DNA of 64,000 nt from Halobacillus hunanensis (GTDB lineage Bacteria > Bacillota > Bacilli > Bacillales > Halobacillaceae), in contig NZ_FVZB01000006.1 in NCBI RefSeq assembly GCF_900166655.1, forward strand, positions 1,116,001 through 1,180,000, read 5' to 3'. Under the pieces are notes generated by a model. It saw only the letters and a list, made by a program, of their open reading frames with translations. It did not search any database and had not been told where the DNA came from. The translations under genes were made by a program, and so were the position numbers. Shown one piece after another: positions 8,787-15,221 of this stretch (its first letter is position 1; each line of letters starts with the position of its first letter).

Positions 8787-10510
8787 GCCGTTTCCCCCTC
8801 TGACAACTGGGATGATACAATCTCCTGGTAGACTTCACAGTTTTCCATTAACTCTCGGTGTGTTCCAACGCCTGCCATTTCTCCGTGATCTAAAACAATA
8901 ATCTGGTCTGCATCCATAACTGTACTGATCCTTTGAGCAACAATGAATACGGTGGCTTCAGATGTCTCCTGTTGAAGGGATGCACGCAGCTTAGCATCGG
9001 TTTTAAAGTCAAGTGCTGAAAAACTATCATCAAATATATAGATATTAGCTTCTCTTATTAGAGCGCGGGCGATGGAAAGGCGCTGTTTCTGTCCACCCGA
9101 GACGTTTGCCCCTTTTTGAGCGATAACAGAGTCAAAGCCGTTCTTCGTCTCTAAAATAAAGTCTGATACTAGGGCGTCATCCGCTGCCTTCCTTACCTCT
9201 TCATCTGTCGCGTTTTTCTTTCCATAGCGAATATTATCTGCAATAGTTCCCGAGAAAAGAACTGCTTTTTGAGGGACTAAACTGATGTTATTTCTCAAAT
9301 TACTCTGCAATATGTCACGTGTATCGACACCATCTATCTTGATGCTGCCCCGATCAACATCATAGAATCTTGGGAGCAGGTTAATAAGTGTCGATTTTCC
9401 AGCTCCAGTGCCCCCTACAATAGCTGTTACCTGTCCTGGCTTGGCAGAGAATGAAAGGTTTGAAAGGACAGGCTCTTCAGCTCCCGGATAACTGAACGTT
9501 ACATGATCAAAGTCCACAACTCCCTCTAGCAAGTGTTCATCTTTATCACCAACCGGATCCTTCACATCAGGAACTTTATCGAGTACCTCGTTAATCCTGG
9601 CGGCTGAGACCGAGGCGCGGGGAATCATGATGAGCATCATCGATGACATAATTAAGGAAAACATGATTTGCATGGCATACTGAATAAAGGCCATTAATTC
9701 ACCGACTTGAAGGTTTTCATTACTGATTCGAATACTGCCGAACCATATAATCGCAATGATTGAAAAGTTAAGAACAAACATCATGACCGGTGTTAACGTT
9801 GCCATAATCTTGTTAACTTTAATTGCCGTGTTTGCAAAATCTAAGTTTGCTTCTTTAAAACGATTCTGTTCATGATCAGTGCGATTAAAAGAACGAATAA
9901 CCCTAATGCCGTTCAGCCCTTCCCGAAGTACGAGATTCATTCGATCCAACTTCTTCTGCAATGCTTTAAAAAGCGGGAGTCCTTTTTTGGCCACAACGAT
10001 AATCGCAGCAACTATGATAGGAATAACCGCGATAATAATCAATGACATAGCCGCGTCTGTAGCAATAGCTATAAGGATTCCCCCAATAAACATCATCGGA
10101 GCCATAATCAAGACTTTCAGCATCATTGTCAGCACTTGCTGAACTTGCATAATATCATTGGTCGTCCTAGTAATAAGCGAGGAAGACCCAACATTATCAA
10201 ATCCTTGCAGCGAGAAATTTTCAATATGTGTAAACATTCTTTCACGAACAACATTTCCAAATCCCATGGACACTTTCGAAGAATAGAATCCTGCCAAGAT
10301 CGAAACAACCACACCCCCTGCAGCCACCAACAACATGAGGCCGCCTATCTTAACAATATAGGAAATGTTACCATTCACGATCCCTTTATCCACAATATTC
10401 GCCATTAAGGCAGGAAGAAAGAGCTGAGATAAGGCTTGAAAAAGTGTTAGCACCAAAATAACTATGATAGGGATGCGATAGGGCTTTAAATATTTGAACA
10501 ATTTCATCAT
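8783..10510 (-). CDS. Heterodimeric ABC exporter, degenerate half (YfiB-like)
   Basis: A 575-residue permease-ATPase and first gene of the exporter pair, starting at ATG 10510 after GGAGGTGATG. Six membrane segments occupy about the first 300 residues. The ATPase keeps Walker A (GGTGAGKST) and a canonical signature (VSGGQKQR). The catalytic glutamate after Walker B is aspartate (IFDDSFSALD), and the switch histidine is glutamine (IVAQRISTV). These changes are the hallmark of the non-hydrolysing site in heterodimeric exporters, so it should not work alone. A terminator at 10580-10609 separates it from the peptide array upstream. Partial read-through or a weak promoter in 10511-10580 would drive it. 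Confidence 0.88.
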   Translation of the reverse strand: MMKLFKYLKPYRIPIIVILVLTLFQALSQLFLPALMANIVDKGIVNGNISYIVKIGGLMLLVAAGGVVVSILAGFYSSKVSMGFGNVVRERMFTHIENFSLQGFDNVGSSSLITRTTNDIMQVQQVLTMMLKVLIMAPMMFIGGILIAIATDAAMSLIIIAVIPIIVAAIIVVAKKGLPLFKALQKKLDRMNLVLREGLNGIRVIRSFNRTDHEQNRFKEANLDFANTAIKVNKIMATLTPVMMFVLNFSIIAIIWFGSIRISNENLQVGELMAFIQYAMQIMFSLIMSSMMLIMIPRASVSAARINEVLDKVPDVKDPVGDKDEHLLEGVVDFDHVTFSYPGAEEPVLSNLSFSAKPGQVTAIVGGTGAGKSTLINLLPRFYDVDRGSIKIDGVDTRDILQSNLRNNISLVPQKAVLFSGTIADNIRYGKKNATDEEVRKAADDALVSDFILETKNGFDSVIAQKGANVSGGQKQRLSIARALIREANIYIFDDSFSALDFKTDAKLRASLQQETSEATVFIVAQRISTVMDADQIIVLDHGEMAGVGTHRELMENCEVYQEIVSSQLSEGETA

Positions 10511-10579
10511 GTTTCATCACCTCCATCCATCTTGAATCGAGCCAAAATTAATGTGATTTATAGATCCTGTTTTATACGA

Positions 10580-10609
10580 AAAAAGCCGAGGTGAAGTGAT
10601 TCACCCCGG
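10580..10609 (-). terminator. Terminator after the peptide array
   Basis: On the minus strand CCGGGGTGA pairs with TCACCTCGG across a six-base loop (10586-10609), and six T residues follow. It closes the transcript of the four peptide genes about 70 bases before the exporter start codon. Confidence 0.8.
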
Positions 10610-10652
10610 AGTGTTAACAAGTCTATACTGCCTTAATATTTCAAGGCATGTA

Positions 10653-10745
10653 TTAAAGTAAGCTATCAAGGTCCAAGTCAACATTGCCAGAATCGTTCAC
10701 GCTTCCATTAGCAATATCGCTTAAGATTTGTGTTACGTCTAACAT
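10653..10745 (-). CDS. 30-residue acidic peptide, array copy 1 (promoter-distal)
   Basis: An exact 30-codon frame from ATG 10745 with GGAGGTGACATT before it. The peptide begins MLDVTQILSD and ends DLDLDSLL. It has six aspartates and no lysine, arginine, histidine, cysteine or aromatic residue (net charge about -6). It is identical to copy 2 over the first 23 residues although the DNA differs at ten synonymous positions there. That is strong evidence of selection on the protein. It is the last gene of the array, before a terminator and the ABC exporter. I recognise no family, and a function is not inferred from sequence. Confidence 0.8.
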   Translation of the reverse strand: MLDVTQILSDIANGSVNDSGNVDLDLDSLL

Positions 10746-10746
10746 A

Positions 10747-10956
10747 ATGTCACCTCCAATGGCTTTTTATTTCTTATTCATTACGAATATGCCTTATAGC
10801 AAATCGCTGATGTCTGCATCAACATTGCCAGAGTCGTTGACACTACCGTTAGCAATGTCGCTCAAAATCTGTGTTACGTCTAACATGATGTCACCTCCAA
10901 TGGCTTTTTATTTCTTATTCATTACGAATATGCCTTATAGCAAATCGCTGATGTCT
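10747..10956. repeat. Exact 69-bp direct repeat with 141-bp period in the peptide array
   Basis: Positions 10747-10815 and 10888-10956 are identical over 69 bp. Each block spans a ribosome site, the intergenic spacer and the 3' end of the next peptide gene. The coding cores on either side differ at many synonymous sites, so the spacer block has been homogenised more recently than the gene cores. Confidence 0.85.
10794..10886 (-). CDS. 30-residue acidic peptide, array copy 2
   Basis: 30 codons from ATG 10886 with GGAGGTGACATC before it. The start is MLDVTQILSD, the shared core is NGSVNDSGNV and the end is DADISDLL. Net charge is about -6, with no basic, cysteine or aromatic residues. The stop codon, the following spacer and the ribosome site of copy 1 fall in a 69-bp block repeated exactly 141 bp away between copies 3 and 2. 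No signal peptide or double-glycine leader is evident; the N-terminal half could form an amphipathic helix. Confidence 0.8.
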   Translation of the reverse strand: MLDVTQILSDIANGSVNDSGNVDADISDLL

Positions 10957-11027
10957 AAATCAACATTGCCAGAGTCATTGACACTGCCGTTTAGAATGTC
11001 GCTTAAAATTTGTGTTGAATCAAACAT
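10935..11027 (-). CDS. 30-residue acidic peptide, array copy 3
   Basis: 30 codons from ATG 11027 with GGAGGTGACACC before it. The start is MFDSTQILSD, the core is NGSVNDSGNV and the end is DLDISDLL. It differs from copies 1-2 at residues 2 and 4 and has L12 instead of A12, shared with copy 4. It carries the only aromatic residue in the set (F2). The C-terminal codons are identical to those of copy 2, which points to recent duplication or gene conversion of that block. Confidence 0.8.
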   Translation of the reverse strand: MFDSTQILSDILNGSVNDSGNVDLDISDLL

Positions 11028-11140
11028 GGTGTCACCTCCCATGGCACAAGTTTTTTGTTCTCAAAAGGAACAACAGTACACTGTCCTAAGATAGAATTAA
11101 TTATAAACATATACCCTATTCATGGATTCATAGGTAAGTG

Positions 11141-11233
11141 TTATAGCAAGTCACTGATATCCACACCAACATTTCCGGAATCGTTGACACTGCCGTTTAG
11201 AATGTCGCTTAGAATTTGCGTAATATCTTGCAC
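11141..11233 (-). CDS. 30-residue acidic peptide, array copy 4 (promoter-proximal)
   Basis: 30 codons from a GTG at 11233 with GGGAGGTGAGAC before it. The start is MQDITQILSD, the core is NGSVNDSGNV and the end is GVDISDLL (net charge about -5). It is the most diverged copy and is separated from copy 3 by a longer 113-base spacer that holds a TATAAT-like element at 11100-11105. All four copies keep exactly 30 codons, residues 5-11 and 13-22, D25 and the final LL. Confidence 0.78.
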   Translation of the reverse strand: MQDITQILSDILNGSVNDSGNVGVDISDLL

Positions 11234-11302
11234 TGTCTCACCTCCCTTACCTTTCTACATACAGCTATCGAATCAAATAGACAATTGGATCACTTTTTTT
11301 AA

Positions 11303-11324
11303 TAGATTTTTTTAAAAAAATCTA
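11303..11324. promoter_or_regulatory. 22-bp perfect AT-rich palindrome upstream of the peptide array
   Basis: TAGATTTTTTT and AAAAAAATCTA form a perfect palindrome about 70 bases upstream of peptide copy 4. GGATC and GATCC sequences flank it farther out. It may be an operator, or a terminator-like hairpin with no loop. Confidence 0.4.
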
Positions 11325-11665
11325 TAAATCGATCCATATCTACCTTTATAGGAGAACCATAATCCCTTTTATGACGGGGAAAATTGCATCTTCAAAGACT
11401 AAAAAGATAACTAACGAAGTCTTGCAAAAGAGTTTTTGTAGAGTGGGGAGAGGCATTTATTAAGACTGGGTTAGAAATATATTAAATACGTGGTAATGGT
11501 ATATAGTACGAACAAAGTTCTTTGCTTTCATCGTTCGAAAGCAATTTCTTCCCTGAAAAATGGGTTAAGTTCAAGAATATACCTTTGCGCTTGCCCATAT
11601 CTCAGTGACAAAAAAGCTTTACTGTTTAGGGTAATTTCAAGATGACTCTAAAAAAAACATAAGGC
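11325..11665. other. Gene-free stretch before the 11.7-kb repeat
   Basis: I see no convincing gene here. The only clear structure is an 8-bp inverted repeat, TTGCTTTC (11522-11529) with GAAAGCAA (11537-11544). Confidence 0.5.
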
Positions 11666-11787
11666 AAGGGGAGATGGGGAGGGGGAGACTCCTGTGGGAT
11701 TAAGTTACAGGGTGAGATCCCGCAAGGCGACAGCCTGAGGAAGCTCACCGTACGCCCACGGAAAGCGGCCTCTCCCCATCTCCCCTT
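11666..11787. repeat. Dispersed Bacillaceae-type GC-rich palindromic repeat
   Basis: A 122-bp element bounded by near-perfect 17-18 bp inverted ends (AAGGGGAGATGGGGAGG and its complement). The GC-rich inside carries GACTCCTGTGGGA, GAGATCCCGCAAGGCG, GAGGAAGCTCACCG and CCCACGGAAAGCG blocks. These blocks match my memory of an interspersed intergenic repeat common in alkaliphilic and halophilic Bacillaceae. It is much more GC-rich than its surroundings and folds into a cruciform-like structure. No transposase is present. The identification is by recognition, not search. Confidence 0.65.
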
Positions 11788-11976
11788 CTCTACTCAAACT
11801 TCTCGGAATTGAGCTTTCAAGATAACTGTCCCTTTAACTCAATAACAATGACAAATTTCATTTTTCCCAAAAGAAGTTACTTAATATCCCTTCTATCTTT
11901 AATGTCAAATGTCAGGCGCTGAGACGTGGTCTAAGTATTCTTCATGCAGAACCTTTTTCAATTTAAAATTTACTAA

Positions 11977-12453
11977 TTATTCTGTATAGCTCAATTGATT
12001 AGCTTCACACCATTCCACTGCGATCTTTCTATATTGCTCTTCACGGAAGGTGTACCATTCTTCCTCTATCCCTAATTCATTAATACGATCCTTGAATCTT
12101 CTAAACGCTCCCCTGCCTTTAATAAGAATTAATAAATTTTCCCTTGCATCTGGATCCTGTATATTCAAACAAAATTCTTCAATCATTTCGTATTCATGAA
12201 TTTCATATTTCGATGGCAGTTGTTTATATTTCATGGGATGATCAACAATATCATAGGCCAATTTTAAAACATCCTTCTCCCAATCCTGTAAACCTTCCAT
12301 CGCATCCATAGGTTCTTCCTCTTCTGCTGTATGTAAATCTTCTTCAAACAAGGACACAATTCTTCCCGTATTTACATTTAGAAAAGCCAGATATTCCTCC
12401 ATTTGCATATCCATTTCTTCTACAATATCTTTAATACTTACCGAAGTTGACAT
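11977..12453 (-). CDS. UPF0158 family protein
   Basis: A 158-residue soluble, acidic protein of the UPF0158 family, whose function is unknown. The family's C-terminal signature is clear: an I-K-GRGAFRRFKD run followed by WYTFREEQYRKIAVEWCE. The middle is aspartate/glutamate-rich, and the N-terminus has a helix around KDIVEEMDMQMEEYLAFL. It starts at ATG 12453 with AAGGTGG upstream. It stands alone, divergent from the antiporter. Confidence 0.8.
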   Translation of the reverse strand: MSTSVSIKDIVEEMDMQMEEYLAFLNVNTGRIVSLFEEDLHTAEEEEPMDAMEGLQDWEKDVLKLAYDIVDHPMKYKQLPSKYEIHEYEMIEEFCLNIQDPDARENLLILIKGRGAFRRFKDRINELGIEEEWYTFREEQYRKIAVEWCEANQLSYTE

Positions 12454-12689
12454 CTAAACACCACCTTAAAATAATTTTTCCTTCTAACCCTTGAAAATAT
12501 GATTTATTCAGACTTGTCAATAACTCTGGGTTCTTGTGTTTATTCTACCCCACCTAACTTAACTGACAAAACACTATTATGGCTTTTGAATCAACTCCCT
12601 TTTTCTTTAATTACTCAATTCTCATGCATATAAACCACTTACTTCACCCATGCTAAAAAAATGATCTATCAACGGAAAGAGGTGCCACA

Positions 12690-14117
12690 ATGGGTTGGTT
12701 ATCAATTATCCCTTTCGTTGTCGTAATTATTGCGGCAATTTGGACAAAGCAAGTGGTTCCGAGCTTACTATTTGCCGTGATTGTTGCCGGATATTTAGCA
12801 GAACCTCACTGGTTAAATGGAATGCTCACTGCTATCCAGTTCATCATTCAAGGCCTTCAAGATGAAAATAATTTAAAAATCATTATCTTCTTATATGGTT
12901 TTTCAGCCATGATCGGGCTCGTCCGCATGTCAGGGGGAATTAAAGGATTTGTTAAGGCAGCTACAGAAAAAGTAGAGAATAAGCGAGGAGCATTTATATT
13001 ATCATGGTTGTCTGCCGTTGGAACGTTTAGTACGCCGAGTTTTCGTATCGTAACGATCGCCCCAGTTATGAAGGCGATGCGCAGGAAAATTCCAATGTCT
13101 AAACAGGAGATCGGGTTCGTAATTGAAACAACAGCCTCACCTCTCGTAGCTGTTATACCTGTTGCAACAGCGTTCGTAGGCTACATGACCTCGGTTGTGG
13201 AGCTGTCCATTCATCAGGCGGGGACATCTGGCGACCCTTATACCCTCTTCTTACAAAGTATTCCCTTTAACTTCTTTGCCTTTTCGATGCTGCTGCTCGG
13301 ATTTTATTTAAGTTTTTTTCATCGTTCGAAAAAAAAGGCAACAGATGCAGAGAAGAAAAATAATCAAGGGGACAATGCGAAAGACGATCAGCAGGATGAT
13401 GACAAGTGGGAGGATTGCCATCCCGCTGTAAAAAAAGATCTTCCGGCAAATCCATGGAACCTGATTATCCCTCTCGCCAGTGTCATCATTCTTACGTTTG
13501 CCTTCATGTATGCGATTGGAGTTGAAAAGGGCAAATCTGGATTCCAGGCGCTGATTAATGACAACGTGCTCGGTGCTATGGTGTTAGCGGTTCTTTTAAC
13601 ATTGATTTGGTTCGTCGTGTACTTGAAATTTTCTAAAGAACCGCTTCGTAAACAAATGAAAGAGTTGATCGAGGGCGGCAATGAGATGATGGGTGTTATT
13701 TTATTGCTTGCGATGGTGTGGGGGCTGAGTAAAGGAACCGAAGCGCTAGGCTTTGCGGATACGATTTCCACTTGGTTCAATTGGATTCCACCTGGATATG
13801 TAGCTGTTGTTATTTTTGTCCTCGGCTGTGGACTTGCCTATTTCATTGGTTCAGCATGGGGAGCATGGGGGATTTTGATGCCGGTGGCGCTCTCAATCGC
13901 CGTTACCGCAGGCAGCTCACTTCCCATTGTAATTGGTGCCGTATTTGCCAGTGGAACGTTCGGTGCTTTCGCTTCTCCTTTGAGCGACGACACAAATACG
14001 ACAGCTGGTATTTTGAATCTAAATACGATTGAGTACGCCAAATTTAAGCTGAAACCAGGTTTGATGGCAGCAGGTGTCGCAGCTTTAGGTTACTTAGCAC
14101 TGGCAATATTTTTATGA
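12690..14117 (+). CDS. NhaC-family Na+/H+ antiporter-like membrane transporter
   Basis: A 475-residue polytopic membrane protein with roughly 11-12 hydrophobic segments. A charged cytoplasmic loop (about residues 215-250, rich in K, D and Q) lies between segments. The conserved layout, including GTFSTPSFRIVTIAPV, IETTASPLVAVIPVATAFVG and the late GSAWGAWGILMPVALSIA and SPLSDDTNTTAGI blocks, is that of the NhaC / ion-transporter superfamily. An antiporter that expels sodium fits a halophile, but the substrate is inferred from the family. GAAAGAGGTG precedes the ATG and a strong terminator follows, so it is monocistronic. Confidence 0.82.
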   Translation: MGWLSIIPFVVVIIAAIWTKQVVPSLLFAVIVAGYLAEPHWLNGMLTAIQFIIQGLQDENNLKIIIFLYGFSAMIGLVRMSGGIKGFVKAATEKVENKRGAFILSWLSAVGTFSTPSFRIVTIAPVMKAMRRKIPMSKQEIGFVIETTASPLVAVIPVATAFVGYMTSVVELSIHQAGTSGDPYTLFLQSIPFNFFAFSMLLLGFYLSFFHRSKKKATDAEKKNNQGDNAKDDQQDDDKWEDCHPAVKKDLPANPWNLIIPLASVIILTFAFMYAIGVEKGKSGFQALINDNVLGAMVLAVLLTLIWFVVYLKFSKEPLRKQMKELIEGGNEMMGVILLLAMVWGLSKGTEALGFADTISTWFNWIPPGYVAVVIFVLGCGLAYFIGSAWGAWGILMPVALSIAVTAGSSLPIVIGAVFASGTFGAFASPLSDDTNTTAGILNLNTIEYAKFKLKPGLMAAGVAALGYLALAIFL

Positions 14118-14120
14118 AAA

Positions 14121-14150
14121 AAATCCTCACCCAAGTTGGTGAGGATTTTA
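14121..14150 (+). terminator. Terminator after the antiporter gene
   Basis: AAATCCTCACC (14121-14131) pairs with GGTGAGGATTT (14138-14148) across a six-base loop; T residues follow. Confidence 0.85.
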
Positions 14151-14153
14151 TTT

Positions 14154-14260
14154 GAGCGTTTTTACAAATTCTGGAGCGATTTTTAATCATTTATGAGCTA
14201 ATCGGACGTATTGTGATCGTTATTCACAAATTGCGAGCGCTTCAAAGCTAAAATGGAGTG
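14154..14260. repeat. Degenerate 20-21 bp repeat with GAGCG at each unit start
   Basis: GAGCG-like words begin at 14154, 14174, 14195 (GAGCT), 14215 (GATCG), 14235 and 14256 (GAGTG), spaced 20, 21, 20, 20 and 21 bases. The bases between are AT-rich and diverged. The array fills the gap between the antiporter terminator and the argF stop codon. Confidence 0.5.
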
Positions 14261-14261
14261 G

Positions 14262-15221
14262 TCACGAAATATCACCGATTACAGCCTGAAGGATCGCCTT
14301 TTGTACGTGCAAGCGGTTTTCAGCCTGTTGAAAGACCACAGACCGAGGGCCATCAATGACGCTTGCTGTCACTTCTTCTTCTCTATGAGCCGGCAAGCAA
14401 TGCAGGAAGTGAACATCATCTTTAGCTGCACTAAGCAGCTGTTGATTGACCTGAAAGCCCTCAAAAGCTTTCATGCGTTCTTCTGCTTCTTCCTCTTGCC
14501 CCATACTAGCCCAGACATCAGTATAAAAGATATCAGCGTCTTTTACGGCCTGCATAGGATCATGCTCAACCATAACAGATCCGTTGTTTTCTACAGCTGT
14601 TTGCTTGGCTTTTGCCAAAATTTCCGAATCAGGTTCATACCCTGCTGGCGAAGCAATCACAATCTCCATGCCCATCATTGCGCCAAGAATCATGAAAGAA
14701 TGGGCCACATTATTGCCATCTCCGATATAAACAGCTTTAATCCCAGCCAGTCTCCCTTTAAGCTCAAGGATAGTAAAAATGTCTGCCAGGGCCTGACAAG
14801 GATGGTATCGATCACAGAGACCATTAATAACAGGAATTGAAGCATGTTGGGCAAGCTCCTGTAATTTCTCATGTGACGTCGTTCGATACATTATGGCATC
14901 CACATACCCTGATAGCACCTTTGCTGTATCTGAAATGCTTTCACCGCGGCCAATTTGAATATCCCGCGTATTTAAATAGAGGGCATGCCCGCCCATCTGA
15001 ATCATCCCTACTTCAAAGGAGACACGAGTACGAGTGGATGACTTTTCAAAGATCATACCTAATGATTTTCCAGTCAAAATATTGTTATGAGGGTTTTCCT
15101 TTAAATGTTGGGATTGAGCGAGCAAGCCGGATACATCGGACTGGGAGAAATCGAGCCAAGTGCTGACATTTCTCCCTTTCAGTGAATGTGTGTGGCTGAC
15201 CATTTGATGCATTAAGTTCAT
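14262..15221 (-). CDS. argF: Ornithine carbamoyltransferase
   Basis: Catalyses ornithine + carbamoyl phosphate to citrulline, and is the last gene of the arginine operon here. The 319-residue protein has the carbamoyl-phosphate site STRTR (residues 62-66), the HPCQ motif in the middle, and the ornithine-site HCLPAHR near the C-terminus. It starts at ATG 15221 and overlaps the carB stop by ATGA, implying translational coupling. No argG or argH follows; citrulline-to-arginine genes must lie elsewhere. Length and motifs match typical anabolic enzymes. Confidence 0.95.
   Translation of the reverse strand: MNLMHQMVSHTHSLKGRNVSTWLDFSQSDVSGLLAQSQHLKENPHNNILTGKSLGMIFEKSSTRTRVSFEVGMIQMGGHALYLNTRDIQIGRGESISDTAKVLSGYVDAIMYRTTSHEKLQELAQHASIPVINGLCDRYHPCQALADIFTILELKGRLAGIKAVYIGDGNNVAHSFMILGAMMGMEIVIASPAGYEPDSEILAKAKQTAVENNGSVMVEHDPMQAVKDADIFYTDVWASMGQEEEAEERMKAFEGFQVNQQLLSAAKDDVHFLHCLPAHREEEVTASVIDGPRSVVFQQAENRLHVQKAILQAVIGDIS

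Noticed and set aside
10653-11233. Dockerin or EF-hand resemblance of the NGSVNDSGNVD core
   Set aside because: N-x-D/S-G-x-V spacing is similar to a calcium loop, but loop positions 1 and 12 are serine and leucine/isoleucine instead of acidic residues, and there is no second repeat.
10684-11315. Plus-strand open frames of 136 and 86 codons across the peptide array
   Set aside because: They are the antisense shadow of the four minus-strand genes. They have no ribosome site, and the minus-strand frames show synonymous substitution patterns.
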